DNA from: Urbifossiella limnaea | GTDB taxonomy: Bacteria > Planctomycetota > Planctomycetia > Gemmatales > Gemmataceae | Length of the DNA stretch: 64,000 nucleotides | Reading direction: 5' to 3' | NCBI RefSeq assembly: GCF_007747215.1 | Contig: NZ_CP036273.1 | Span: forward strand, 5,130,322 to 5,194,321 | Part shown: piece by piece, positions 7,981 through 16,816 of the stretch | Position numbering within the stretch: position 1 is the stretch's first letter | Layout: each line of letters starts with the position of its first letter | Translations under genes and position numbers: made by a program | Notes under the pieces: generated by a model | Seen by the model: the letters and a program-made list of their open reading frames with translations, nothing else | What the model was told of the DNA's origin: nothing | The model's database searches: none

Positions 7981-9271
7981 CCGCGTGGCCGGCCTCGCTG
8001 CGGGCCACCACGACCACGGCCGACAGGTCGCCGATGTTGTTCACCGTGGTCCGGCACATGTCGAGAATGCGGTCGATCCCCAGGACGATGGCGATCGCCC
8101 CGGGCGGGATACCGGCCGTCTCCAGCACGAGCATCAGAAGCGGGATCGACCCGCCGGGCACGCCGGCCGCGCCGACGGCCGTGAGAACGCACAGCATCAC
8201 CACCAGCGCCTGCTGCCCGAGCGCCATCGGCTCCGGCAGCATCAGCTGCGCCAGGAACATTACGGTGACGCCCTCGAACAGGGCGGTGCCGGCCATGCAC
8301 ATGGTCGCCCCGAGCGGCAGGACGAACGCGGCGATCCGCGGCGGCACGCCGAACTCGACCTCGGCCGTGCGCAGGTTCGTCGGCAGGGTGGCGTTCGACG
8401 AACTGGTGCTGAACGCGGTGACGATCGACGCCCGGGCCTTGCGGAAGAACGTGAGCGGCCCGTACCCGCCGAGCACGCGGACAAGCGCCGGCAGCACGAG
8501 CCCGCCCTGGATTGCCAGCCCGAGCAGCACGACGAACACGTACTTCCCGAGGAGCCCGAGGAGCGCGAACCCGAGCTGCGACGTGGTGGCGAAGATCAGG
8601 CAGAACACGCCGACCGGCGCGAGCTTCATCGCCAGGGTGATGATGAACACCATCAGCTCGCCGATCGCCTCCAGCAGCCGCACCACCGGCTCGGCCTTGT
8701 GGGCGTCGAGCTTCGTCAGGCCGACGCCGACGAGCAGGGCGAAGGTGATGATGCCGAGCATCTCCAGGTTCGCCGCCGCCCGGAAGGGGTTGTTCGGCAC
8801 GACCGACTGCACGAACGACATGACCGTGTACTCGGCCGGCTTCCGCTCCCCGGCGCCGGTCGCGAACTGCTTCTGAAGTTCGGCCAGGTCGCCGGGCGGG
8901 AGCCCTTCCCCGGGCTTGACCGCGTTGACCAGCACCAGCCCGATGACGGTCGCGATGGTGGTGATGACGAGGAAGTACGCGATCGTCTTCCCCCCGACCC
9001 GGCCCACCGCCCCGACGCTGCCGATCTGGGCGACGCCGACGGCGAGCGACGCGAATACCAGCGGCACGACGGTGACGAACAGCAGCCGCAGGAACACCTG
9101 GCCGATCGGCTCCGTGACGTTCTGGTTGAGGAGCCGGAGCCACTGCGGCACGACCGGCCGCTGGTCCGCACCCACCCCGACGAACAGGTAGTTGACGAGG
9201 CAGCCTGCGGCCGCGCCGAGGACGAGCCCGGCCAGGATGCGGGTGTGCGGGACCGAAGCGGGCGAAGCCAT
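7958..9271 (-). CDS. Dicarboxylate/amino-acid:cation symporter (DAACS family)
   Basis: 437 residues from the ATG at 9271. Inner-membrane sodium- or proton-coupled carrier for glutamate/aspartate or C4-dicarboxylates (GltP/DctA type). Diagnostic elements are the serine-rich re-entrant hairpin STSSSNATLPTNLRTAE (about 280-297), GATMCMAGTALFEG, the second hairpin GVPGGSIPLLMLVLE and the substrate/cation motif DMCRTTVNNIGD near the C-terminus. The substrate cannot be fixed from sequence alone. It is divergent from the D-aminoacylase-like gene, with only 76 bases between starts, which would fit uptake of an amino acid linked to its release. Confidence 0.92.
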   Translation of the reverse strand: MASPASVPHTRILAGLVLGAAAGCLVNYLFVGVGADQRPVVPQWLRLLNQNVTEPIGQVFLRLLFVTVVPLVFASLAVGVAQIGSVGAVGRVGGKTIAYFLVITTIATVIGLVLVNAVKPGEGLPPGDLAELQKQFATGAGERKPAEYTVMSFVQSVVPNNPFRAAANLEMLGIITFALLVGVGLTKLDAHKAEPVVRLLEAIGELMVFIITLAMKLAPVGVFCLIFATTSQLGFALLGLLGKYVFVVLLGLAIQGGLVLPALVRVLGGYGPLTFFRKARASIVTAFSTSSSNATLPTNLRTAEVEFGVPPRIAAFVLPLGATMCMAGTALFEGVTVMFLAQLMLPEPMALGQQALVVMLCVLTAVGAAGVPGGSIPLLMLVLETAGIPPGAIAIVLGIDRILDMCRTTVNNIGDLSAVVVVARSEAGHAASVPPAP

Positions 9272-9304
9272 GTCGGGTCCGGGGTGGGGGCGGGGGAGGC
9301 TTGG

Positions 9305-9343
9305 GACACGATAGGCGAGGGGCCGTCCCCCGCCTATCGTGTC
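9305..9343. promoter_or_regulatory. Large dyad in a 76-bp divergent promoter gap
   Basis: GACACGATAGGCG (9305-9317) and CGCCTATCGTGTC (9331-9343) are exact reverse complements. After a one-base bulge (A9318), GGGG/CCCC extends the stem to 17 pairs around a CCGT loop. The dyad ends four bases before the ATG at 9348, so it is either an operator for both genes or an RNA hairpin masking the start of the deacylase. Confidence 0.55.
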
Positions 9344-9347
9344 GGGG

Positions 9348-10907
9348 ATGTTCGACCTCATCATCCGCAACGGCCGCGTCGTGGACGGGTCCGGCCTCCC
9401 CTGGACCCACGCCGACGTCGGCGTCACCGCCGGCCGCGTCGCCGCCGTCGGCCGCTTCCCCGAATCCGCCGCACGCGCCACGCTCGACGCCGCCGGGAAG
9501 GTGGTGTGCCCGGGCTTCGTGGACGCGCACGTCCACGGCGACCTGGCGCTGCTCGTGGACCCGTACCACGAAGCCGCCGTCCGCCAGGGCGTGACGACGC
9601 ATGTGCTGGGCCAAGACGGCGTGGCCTTCGCCCCGGGGTCGGCCGCGGTGCAGGCGTACATGCGGGAGTACACCGCCGGCTTCAACGGCAACTTCCCCAC
9701 GCCCGGCAAGACGTGGGCGAGCGTCGCCGAGTACCTGGCGCTGTTCGACGGCGCGTGCGCCCTCAACGTCTGCACGCTGATACCCAACGGGAACGTGCGG
9801 ATGGAGGTGATGGGCCTCGACCCGCGGAAGCCGACTGCCGCCGAGCTGGCCGCGATGCGGCGGCTGATCCGCGTCGGCATGGAGGAGGGCGCCGTCGGCC
9901 TGTCCAGCGGGCTCGACTACGTCCCCAGCATCTACGCCGACGAGGACGAGTTGTCCGAGTTGTGCCGCGAGATCGCCCCGTTCGGCGGTGTCTACGTCAC
10001 CCACATGCGCGGGTACAACCAGCAGAAGGCACCGGCGGCGCTCGAGGAGGTGTTCAACGTCGGCCGCCGCTCCGGGGCGGCAGTCCACGTCTCGCACTTC
10101 AACTGCCTCGCCGCTCAAACCCTGCCGCTGCTCGACGCCGCGCGGGCCGACGGCGTGGACGTGACGTTCGACCTGTACCCCTACCTCTACGGCAGCACGC
10201 TGGTGTCGATGCTGACGCTGCCGCCGGAGGTGTGCGCCGGCGGCACCGCGGCGACGGTCGAACGGCTGAAGCAACCCGCGGTGCGGGCCGGGCTGCAAGC
10301 GGCGTTCGAAAATCCGCGCTTCCCGATCGAAACCATCCGCCTGGCGAGCGTGCCGAGCGACGAGTACCGCCACTACGAGGGGAAAGGCCTGACCGCCGCC
10401 GCGGCCGACGCCGGGCAGTCGCTCGTGGATTTCGTGTGCGACCTGTTGATCGCCACGACGTGCGCCGCGGGCTGCGTCATCCGCCACTTCGCCGCCCGGC
10501 AGGACGCCGACGTGGTGGCCCTGATGCGGCACCCGCTGATGATGGCCGGGAGCGACGGCATTTATGTCGGCGGCCGCCCGCACCCGCGCGGCACCGGCTG
10601 CTTCGCCCGCTACCTCGGCCACCACGTCCGCGCCGGCGACTGGTCGCTCGAGGAGGCGGTGATGAAGTGCGCCCACCACACCGCCCGCCGCTTCGGTCTC
10701 GCCGACCGCGGGCTGTTGCGGGCCGGGTTCGCGGCGGATGTGGTGGTGTTCGATCCCGACGCCATCACCGACCGTTCCACCTACGACGACGGCAGAGCGC
10801 TCGCGGCCGGCGTGACGGACGTGCTCGTGAACGGCGAGTTCGTGCTGCGGAACGGGGCGCGCACGGCGGCGCTGCCGGGGCGCGGGCTGAAGAGGAAACC
10901 GGATTAA
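9348..10907 (+). CDS. N-acyl-D-amino-acid deacylase / D-aminoacylase family amidohydrolase
   Basis: 519 residues from ATG 9348; a GTG three codons upstream (9339) is possible. The opening FDLIIRNGRVVDGSG and the metal site VDAHVHGDL (H-x-H, about 59-67) mark the amidohydrolase superfamily. Further ligands are in YVTHMRGYN, VHVSHFN and the aspartate of MMAGSDGIYVGG. The arrangement matches N-acyl-D-amino-acid deacylases, which hydrolyse N-acyl-D-amino acids or related dihydropyrimidine-type amides. The TAA stop (10905-10907) is the first part of a 28-bp inverted repeat. The divergent symporter may move the product or substrate. Confidence 0.85.
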   Translation: MFDLIIRNGRVVDGSGLPWTHADVGVTAGRVAAVGRFPESAARATLDAAGKVVCPGFVDAHVHGDLALLVDPYHEAAVRQGVTTHVLGQDGVAFAPGSAAVQAYMREYTAGFNGNFPTPGKTWASVAEYLALFDGACALNVCTLIPNGNVRMEVMGLDPRKPTAAELAAMRRLIRVGMEEGAVGLSSGLDYVPSIYADEDELSELCREIAPFGGVYVTHMRGYNQQKAPAALEEVFNVGRRSGAAVHVSHFNCLAAQTLPLLDAARADGVDVTFDLYPYLYGSTLVSMLTLPPEVCAGGTAATVERLKQPAVRAGLQAAFENPRFPIETIRLASVPSDEYRHYEGKGLTAAAADAGQSLVDFVCDLLIATTCAAGCVIRHFAARQDADVVALMRHPLMMAGSDGIYVGGRPHPRGTGCFARYLGHHVRAGDWSLEEAVMKCAHHTARRFGLADRGLLRAGFAADVVVFDPDAITDRSTYDDGRALAAGVTDVLVNGEFVLRNGARTAALPGRGLKRKPD

Positions 10908-11032
10908 CCACAGAGTCACAGAGGGCACAGAGGGCACAGAGGGAAGACCGAGTGAATGACCGGATTTGAATTCAAACTTGCTTCATCTCTGCCTTGTGTC
11001 TTCTCTCTGTGCCCTCTGTGACTCTGTGGTTA
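10905..11032. repeat. CACAGAG tandem-unit inverted repeat
   Basis: A 28-bp arm at 10905-10932 and its exact reverse complement at 11005-11032 enclose 72 bases. The arms are built of degenerate CACAGAG(GG) units; the left array continues with another unit to about 10943. The left arm supplies the stop codon of the deacylase, and the right arm ends 22 bases before pyrB. As RNA it would form a very stable hairpin. Confidence 0.85.
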
Positions 11033-11054
11033 GTCTACCTGGACGAGTTCACCC

Positions 11055-11969
11055 ATGAAGCACCTGCTCGGCCTCGAAGACCTGTCGGCCGCCGACCTCA
11101 CCGCGCTTCTCGACGCGGCCGAGGGGTACCTCGGCGTCGGGTACGGCGCCGTGCCGAAGCGCGACGACCTGAAGGGGAAGGTGATTGCCAACCTGTTCTA
11201 CGAGAACAGCACCCGCACCCGCGTCAGCTTCGGCCTGGCCGCCCGCCGGCTCGGGGCCGACACCCTCGACTTCACCCCCGGCGGGTCGAGCACGTCGAAG
11301 GGCGAGACCTTCATCGACACGGCCCGCAACATCGAGGCGATGGGGATCGACGCCGTGGTCGTGCGGCACTCGTCGCCCGGCGCCCCGCACGTGCTCGCCC
11401 GGCACCTGCGCCCGCACGTCCGCGTGGTGAACGCCGGGGACGGCGCCCACGAGCACCCGACGCAGGGACTGCTCGACATCTTCACCGTCCGCAAGCGCCT
11501 CGGCCGCGTCGCCGGCCTCACGGTCGGCCTCGTCGGCGACATCGCCCACAGCCGCGTCGCCCGCAGCAACATCCACGGCCTGCTGAAGCTCGGCGCGAAG
11601 GTGATCGTGTGCGGGCCGACGACGCTGGTGCCGCCCGAGGTCGCGGCGCTGGGCGTCGAGATCGCCCACAACCTCGACGACATCCTGCCGACGTGCGACG
11701 TGCTGAACCTGCTGCGCATCCAGTTCGAGCGGCAGCGGAGCGGGCTGTTCCCGTCGATCCGCGAGTACCGCCTCCTGTTCGGGATGGACGGCGACCGGAT
11801 GACGCGGGCCAAGCCCGGCGTGCTGCTCCTGGCCCCGGGGCCGATCAACCGCGGCGTCGAAATCACGCCCGACGTGGCGGACGGGCCGGCGTCGGCGATC
11901 CTGGACCAGGTGACGCACGGGCTGGCGGTGCGGATGGCGGTGCTGAGCAAGTTGTGCCGCGCGGCGTAG
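11055..11969 (+). CDS. pyrB: Aspartate carbamoyltransferase catalytic subunit
   Basis: 304 residues. It condenses carbamoyl phosphate with aspartate to carbamoyl aspartate, the second step of pyrimidine synthesis, in the cytoplasm. The carbamoyl-phosphate motif [10 protein letters not shown] (about 51-60), the SSTSKGET loop, HPTQGLLD (about 135-142) and [11 protein letters not shown] are all present. The C-terminal domain contains [13 protein letters not shown]. Length is normal for the class. No pyrC or regulatory pyrI follows. The CACAGAG repeat occupies the upstream region, so any attenuation would involve it. Confidence 0.95.
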   Translation: MKHLLGLEDLSAADLTALLDAAEGYLGVGYGAVPKRDDLKGKVIANLFYENSTRTRVSFGLAARRLGADTLDFTPGGSSTSKGETFIDTARNIEAMGIDAVVVRHSSPGAPHVLARHLRPHVRVVNAGDGAHEHPTQGLLDIFTVRKRLGRVAGLTVGLVGDIAHSRVARSNIHGLLKLGAKVIVCGPTTLVPPEVAALGVEIAHNLDDILPTCDVLNLLRIQFERQRSGLFPSIREYRLLFGMDGDRMTRAKPGVLLLAPGPINRGVEITPDVADGPASAILDQVTHGLAVRMAVLSKLCRAA

Positions 11970-11979
11970 CATCGCGGGG

Positions 11980-12009
11980 TTGCACGCCCTTGCCCGTGTG
12001 CCCTACACT
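11980..12009 (+). promoter_or_regulatory. Predicted promoter of the HEAT/TPR-AAA-kinase operon
   Basis: TTGCAC (11980-11985), an 18-bp spacer and TACACT (12004-12009) lie 33 bases upstream of the GTG at 12043 and just after the pyrB stop. Confidence 0.45.
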
Positions 12010-12042
12010 GACTCCGTCCCGCGACTCGCCCGAGGACCAGCC

Positions 12043-12723
12043 GTGACCGCCCCCCTGTTGGTCACCTACTTCGACCGTCTGCCGCCGCTCAACCCGGGGG
12101 ACGACGAAGAACTCTGGGCCGCCGGCGCCGGCCCGCTGGTGAACCACTTCAAGGACGAGGTTCGCAGCAAGTACACGGAAGGCACCCTGGCCCGGCTCCT
12201 CGCCGCGGCGGACGTCCGCACCCGCCGGGCGGCGGCGCTGGCCGTCGGCCTCCTCGGCACCATGGGCTGCAACCAGCCGCTGGCCGCCCGCCTCCGCGAC
12301 GACGACCCGCTCGTGCAGCGGCTCGCGTCCGACGCCCTGTGGGAGGTGTGGTTCCGCGGCGGCACCGAGGACGAGAACCGGGCGCTCCAGCTGGCCGTGC
12401 GCGAGAAGGAGCCGGCCGCCCGCAAGGCGGCACTCGACGACCTCATCACGCTGGCCCCAGACTTCGCCGAGGCGCGGAACCAGCGGGCGATCTGGTTCTT
12501 CAAGCAGGGGCAGTACCCGAAGGCGGTCGCCGACTGCGAGGTGGTGCTGCGGCTGAACCCCGTTCACTTCGGGGCCGCGGCCGGGCTCGGGCAGTGCTAC
12601 CTGAAGCTGAAAAAGCCCCGCGCCGCGCTCCGCGCCTTCCGCCAGGCTCTGGACATCAACCCGACGCTCGAACACCTCCACGAAACCATCCAGGCGCTGA
12701 AAGAGGCGCTGGACTCGGAATGA
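12043..12723 (+). CDS. HEAT-like and TPR repeat protein
   Basis: 226 residues from the GTG at 12043, preceded by GAGGA at a suitable distance. An earlier GTG/ATG frame exists, but it would place the start before the predicted promoter. The middle (about 50-125) has paired helices of HEAT/PBS type (RRAAALAVGLLGTMG, LVQRLASDALWEVWF). The C-terminal 80 residues are two TPR units (NQRAIWFFKQGQYPKAVADC, AAAGLGQCYLKLKKPRAALRAF). No catalytic domain is present, so it is a protein-interaction adaptor. Its stop overlaps the start of the AAA+ gene (ATGA), suggesting a stoichiometric partner. Confidence 0.8.
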   Translation: MTAPLLVTYFDRLPPLNPGDDEELWAAGAGPLVNHFKDEVRSKYTEGTLARLLAAADVRTRRAAALAVGLLGTMGCNQPLAARLRDDDPLVQRLASDALWEVWFRGGTEDENRALQLAVREKEPAARKAALDDLITLAPDFAEARNQRAIWFFKQGQYPKAVADCEVVLRLNPVHFGAAAGLGQCYLKLKKPRAALRAFRQALDINPTLEHLHETIQALKEALDSE

Positions 12724-14135
12724 GCCGCGTGCCGCCGCTGCTGGCGGTCGACTTCGCCACCGTCGGGGCGGCCGTCGCCCTCGTCCTCATCGGGCTGGTG
12801 GCGGCCGGCGTCGTCGTCAGCTACTTCGCCGGCGTGTCGCCGGTCGTCGAGAAGCACCTCGGCCGGCCGTGGAAGCGCGGCGCCGTCATCACCCGACCGC
12901 TGCTCCAGTGGGAGCGCGTCAACCTGTTCCTGGCCCTCGAAGCCCTCCGCGAGGCCTCCGACGCCCGGCCGGTGATCGGCATGGGCTACTGGAACGAGTT
13001 GACGCCGGCGCTGGCCGCGAACGCCTCCCGCAACGCCCCCGTCGAGTACACCGTTCGCGCGACGTCGCTCTCGCGGTCGACGAAGGTCGTCGTCTCGGGG
13101 CTGTACCTGCTGGCGACGCCGGGGCTGGCGCCGTTCGTGGCCATGCTGTCGCGGACGGCGCTGGACATCCTCGCCCCGACCGCCGACGACGCGCAGAAGG
13201 CGCTGGACCGCGTGCTGGCCGAGGCCCGCGAGCGGAACGTCTACCGCGGGCAGGTGCTGATGGTCGAGCAGGCCGGCCCGGCCGGGGCCGACGGCGAGCC
13301 CGACTTCCAGATTCGCTTCCACGACCTGCCCGCCGTCAGCCGCGACCAGATCATCCTGCCGGACGAAGTGCTCCAGGTGGTGGAGCGGAACGTCATCGGC
13401 CTACTGACGCACGCCGACACGCTGCGCAAAGCCGGCCGCGGCACCCGCCACGGCGTGCTATTCCACGGCCCGCCCGGGGTCGGCAAGACGCTGGTGACGA
13501 AGTACCTGGCCCGCGCCTGCCCGGCGTACACCGTCATCCTGCTGACCGGCCGGCAGCTGCGGCTCGTCCGCGAGTCGTGCCAGCTGGCCCGCCTCCTCCA
13601 GCCGGCGCTCGTGGTGATCGAGGACGTGGACCTGATCGCCCTCGACCGGGCCGACAACCCGGACACGACGCTCCTGCACGACCTGATGGACCAGATGGAC
13701 GGCCTCGGCACGAAGGCCGACGTCATCTTCCTGCTGACGACGAACCGCCCGCGGATGCTGGAGCGGGCGCTGGCCGCGCGGCCGGGCCGTGTCGACCAGG
13801 CGGTGTACTTCCCCCTGCCCGACCGTGACTGCCGCCGCCGCCTGTTCGAGCACTTCACGCACGGCCTCGACCTTTCCGCGGTCGAGGCCGGCCCGCTGCT
13901 CGACCGCACCGAGGGTGCGAGCCCGGCGTTCGTGGAGGAGCTGTTCCGCAAGGCCGCGCTCCTGGCCGCGGAGCGGGGCGAGAAGTCCCACCCGCTGCGG
14001 CTCACGACCGCGGACTTCGACAGCGCCCTGCGCGAGCTGGTGGAGTTCGGCGGGGCGCTGACCCGGAACCTGCTCGGCTTCCGCGACGAGCCCGACAGCG
14101 GGAACGCGGGCATGGGGTTCGGCCCGCGGAACTGA
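12720..14135 (+). CDS. Membrane-anchored AAA+ ATPase
   Basis: 471 residues, starting in an ATGA overlap with the HEAT/TPR gene. One N-terminal membrane helix (about residues 12-38, VGAAVALVLIGLVAAGVVVSY) is followed by a region of about 200 residues of unknown fold. A C-terminal AAA+ module has Walker A GPPGVGKT (about 251-258), Walker B LVVIEDVDLI (about 297-306), a sensor-1-like LLTTNRP and an arginine-containing AARPGRVDQAV. This matches FtsH/Bcs1-like AAA cores, but there is no protease domain. It probably remodels or extracts membrane-associated partners, with the adjacent TPR protein and kinase as candidates. The substrate is unknown. Confidence 0.88.
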   Translation: MSRVPPLLAVDFATVGAAVALVLIGLVAAGVVVSYFAGVSPVVEKHLGRPWKRGAVITRPLLQWERVNLFLALEALREASDARPVIGMGYWNELTPALAANASRNAPVEYTVRATSLSRSTKVVVSGLYLLATPGLAPFVAMLSRTALDILAPTADDAQKALDRVLAEARERNVYRGQVLMVEQAGPAGADGEPDFQIRFHDLPAVSRDQIILPDEVLQVVERNVIGLLTHADTLRKAGRGTRHGVLFHGPPGVGKTLVTKYLARACPAYTVILLTGRQLRLVRESCQLARLLQPALVVIEDVDLIALDRADNPDTTLLHDLMDQMDGLGTKADVIFLLTTNRPRMLERALAARPGRVDQAVYFPLPDRDCRRRLFEHFTHGLDLSAVEAGPLLDRTEGASPAFVEELFRKAALLAAERGEKSHPLRLTTADFDSALRELVEFGGALTRNLLGFRDEPDSGNAGMGFGPRN

Positions 14136-14143
14136 CCGGAGGG

Positions 14144-16711
14144 ATGCCCGTGCCCGTCTGCGAGTGCCTGTCCGCGTTCGCCGTCCGCACGCTGACCGAG
14201 CGCGTCGACGTGCTGTTCCGCCTCGCCACCGACCACGCCTCCGACCACTCGCGCACGCTCCTCGCGGCCCTCGAAGCGTCCAACCGCAAGGCGTGGCGGT
14301 CGCTCGAGATCGCCCTCGCCGGCGAGTCGCTGTGGACGTGGTTCGACCGCGAGGAGAACAAGGCCCTCCGCCGCGAGATCAAAGCGTTCATCGACACCGT
14401 GGAATTCCCCGAGCTGGCCGGCCGGGCCGACGCGCGTGCCGCGTGCCTCCGCGAGCTGCGCGACGCCCTCGGCAGGGGCGTGCTCCTCGGCCGGCTCGTC
14501 GCGGGGGACCTGGTCGAACGCGCCGGGGCGTTCGCCCGCCACGCCGACCCGCAGGCGCTGCTCGCCGCCGAAAAGGCCGCGCTCGACGACCTCGGGGCGC
14601 AGGTCGCGCTCGCCGGCTATCCCGCCCTCGGCACGCTCCTCGCCACGCCGGCCGACGCCGGGCGGTCGGTCGTGGTCGTGGCCGTGCGCTTCTTCTTCCG
14701 CCGCGAGGTGGAGCGGAACCCCGAGCTGTTCCAGGGGCTTCAGTTCGCCGCGACGGAAGCGCTGGCCGAGAACCAGGCGGCCGGGTTCGACCGCCTCGCC
14801 GGCCTCCTCGACGAGCAGGCCGAACGCCTCGACGCCGGCCTCGCCGCGGTCGCCGGGCAGGTGGTGGCGGAGGTGCGGGCCGTCGGCGACTCGGTGAAGC
14901 TGGTTCACGATTCGGTCCGCGGCGTCGAGAGCCGCGTGGCGGACATCCATCTGGTGGTCGAGCACGCCACGGCCGCCGCGATGGCGGCGCAGGCCGCGGC
15001 CGAGTTGCACGGCGCCGACACCGGCCGGAAGCTCGACGACCTGCACGGCCGGATGGCGGCGCTGCTCGACAAGCTGGACATGCTCGACAAGCCGGTCGAG
15101 CCGAAGCACAGCCTCTCGCTGCGGACCGACCGCGAGCGCGAGCTGGTGAAGGAGCTACTGACGCAGGTGCGCGGCCTGCCGGACGAGGCCCGCGCCGCCC
15201 GGCCGCAGCTAGTCACCGACGTCGGCAAGCTGCAACTCGCGGTCGGCGACTTTGATGGGGCCGGCGAGTCGTTCGCGGTCGCGGCGGCGATTGCCGAGTC
15301 GGCCCCGGAGCGGGCCGAGGCGTACCACAACGCCTACCGCACCAAGCTGGAGCAGGACGACTTTCCGGGCGCGCTCGCCGACCTGCGGCAGGCCGTCGAG
15401 CTGGACCCGGCGCGGTTCGCCCCGTTCCCGTTCGACAAGTACCCGCCGGACCGCATCCTCGGCGCCGGCGGGTTCGGCGTTACGTTCCTCTGCCGGCACA
15501 AGTTGACGGCCGCGCCCGTGGCGGTGAAAGCGATCCACGACGGCGGGCTCGACCGCGACGCCGCCAGCGTGCTGAAGGAGGCGATGACGCTCGACCAGCT
15601 GAAGCACCGCGCCATCGTCGGCCTCCGCGACTGCGGCTTCGCCGACGAGGCGGACCGCCGCCGGCCGTACCTCGTGATGGAGTTCTTCGACGGCCCCACG
15701 CTCCAGAGCTACGTCGAGGCGAACGGCGCGGTGCCGCTCGCGGACCTGTTGCCGCTGGCGCGGACGCTGGCCGGGGCGCTGAAGGCGGCGCACGACCAGG
15801 GCGTGCTGCACCGCGACATCAAGCCGGCGAACGTGATGGTGAACCGCGTGACGACCGACGGCGGCCGCCGGTGGGACGTGCGGGTGATCGACTTCGGCCT
15901 GGCGATGCCGGCCGCGGCGCTGAGCGGCGGCTCGACGGCGCGCGGCCTGACGGTGTACGGGTCGGCCATCGCGGGCACCCTCGACTACGCCGCCCCGGAG
16001 CAGCTCGGCAAACTCCCCGGCGTGAAGGTCGGCCCGGCCGCGGACGTGTACGGGTTCGCCAAGACGCTCTGCTTCGCGCTGTTCAAGACGACCGAGCCGA
16101 CGAACCGGCACTACAACCAGCTTCCGCCGCGGATGGCCGACCTGATCGGCCGCTGCCTGTCGCGCGAGCCCGAGGAGCGGCCGCGCGGCTTCGGCGAGGT
16201 GCAGGCCGAACTCGCGGCGGTCGACGGCGGCGACAGAAGCCCGCGCCCCGAGCCGAAGCCGACCGCGGCGCTCGCCGACGTGTGGGGCAAGGTGACGAAG
16301 GCGGTCGAGTCGGCGGTCGCCGGTGCTTCACCCCCACCGCCCCCTCCCCCACCGCCAACCCGACCACGGCCGGTCGCCGCGCCGCGTGAGGAGCGCGTCC
16401 CGGAGCCGCGCCAACCCCGCGCGGAGGAGCGGCGCCCGCGCCGGCCCGACCGCGAGCGCGACGACGCGCCCCGCGGCCCGAGCGGCGCCGACCGCACGAG
16501 TCATGCGCTTCTGGCGATCTTCCTCGGCACGTGGGGCGTCCACAAGTTCGTGCAGGGGTGTACGACCAGCGGCATCATCCGCGCCGTGATCGGCGTACTC
16601 TTCTGCCCGGTCACGCTGCTGGTCGGCGTGGTCGAGGGGATACAATACTTCAGCATGTCCGACGAGGAGTACGCCCGGACTTACCTCCGGGACAAGAAGG
16701 AATGGTTCTAG
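14144..16711 (+). CDS. Ser/Thr protein kinase with long N-terminal helical/TPR region and C-terminal TM2 domain
   Basis: 855 residues; GGAGGG precedes the ATG, which lies eight bases after the AAA+ stop. Residues 1-340 are helical with coiled-coil character. A TPR-like stretch (about 350-425) precedes a Hanks kinase domain (about 430-690): glycine loop GAGGFGVTFL, VAVKAI lysine, HRDIKPANVM (about 555) and an intact DFGLA. A Pro/Arg-rich linker leads to a TM2 domain (about 785-850) with LAIFLGTWGVHKFVQG and two hydrophobic helices. The catalytic residues are present, so activity is likely. The TM2 domain at the C-terminus is an uncommon kinase anchor. Genes 12043-16711 form one tight operon. 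Confidence 0.9.
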   Translation: MPVPVCECLSAFAVRTLTERVDVLFRLATDHASDHSRTLLAALEASNRKAWRSLEIALAGESLWTWFDREENKALRREIKAFIDTVEFPELAGRADARAACLRELRDALGRGVLLGRLVAGDLVERAGAFARHADPQALLAAEKAALDDLGAQVALAGYPALGTLLATPADAGRSVVVVAVRFFFRREVERNPELFQGLQFAATEALAENQAAGFDRLAGLLDEQAERLDAGLAAVAGQVVAEVRAVGDSVKLVHDSVRGVESRVADIHLVVEHATAAAMAAQAAAELHGADTGRKLDDLHGRMAALLDKLDMLDKPVEPKHSLSLRTDRERELVKELLTQVRGLPDEARAARPQLVTDVGKLQLAVGDFDGAGESFAVAAAIAESAPERAEAYHNAYRTKLEQDDFPGALADLRQAVELDPARFAPFPFDKYPPDRILGAGGFGVTFLCRHKLTAAPVAVKAIHDGGLDRDAASVLKEAMTLDQLKHRAIVGLRDCGFADEADRRRPYLVMEFFDGPTLQSYVEANGAVPLADLLPLARTLAGALKAAHDQGVLHRDIKPANVMVNRVTTDGGRRWDVRVIDFGLAMPAAALSGGSTARGLTVYGSAIAGTLDYAAPEQLGKLPGVKVGPAADVYGFAKTLCFALFKTTEPTNRHYNQLPPRMADLIGRCLSREPEERPRGFGEVQAELAAVDGGDRSPRPEPKPTAALADVWGKVTKAVESAVAGASPPPPPPPPPTRPRPVAAPREERVPEPRQPRAEERRPRRPDRERDDAPRGPSGADRTSHALLAIFLGTWGVHKFVQGCTTSGIIRAVIGVLFCPVTLLVGVVEGIQYFSMSDEEYARTYLRDKKEWF

Positions 16712-16720
16712 CAGGCGGGT

Positions 16721-16804
16721 GGGCGAACCGGCGGCGTCAGCCGCCGGGTGTACACCTCAAGTCGGACGTACCTCTACCCGGCGGCTGACGCCGCCGGTTC
16801 GCCC
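16721..16804. repeat. 29-bp perfect inverted repeat
   Basis: 16721-16749 and 16776-16804 are exact 29-bp reverse complements around 26 bases. The core of each arm is an internal near-palindrome (GGCGGC...GCCGCC). It fills the gap between the kinase stop (16711) and the E2 start (16817), and probably acts as a terminator or a dispersed REP-like element. Confidence 0.85.
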
Positions 16805-16816
16805 TCGGAGCGGCTC

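Noticed and set aside
7985-10969. Long plus-strand frame across the symporter and deacylase genes
   Set aside because: It is out of frame with the deacylase motifs and antisense to the symporter; composition is low-complexity.
10905-11032. CRISPR-like reading of the CACAGAG array
   Set aside because: The units are contiguous and degenerate, without spacers, and the second half is inverted; there are no cas genes.
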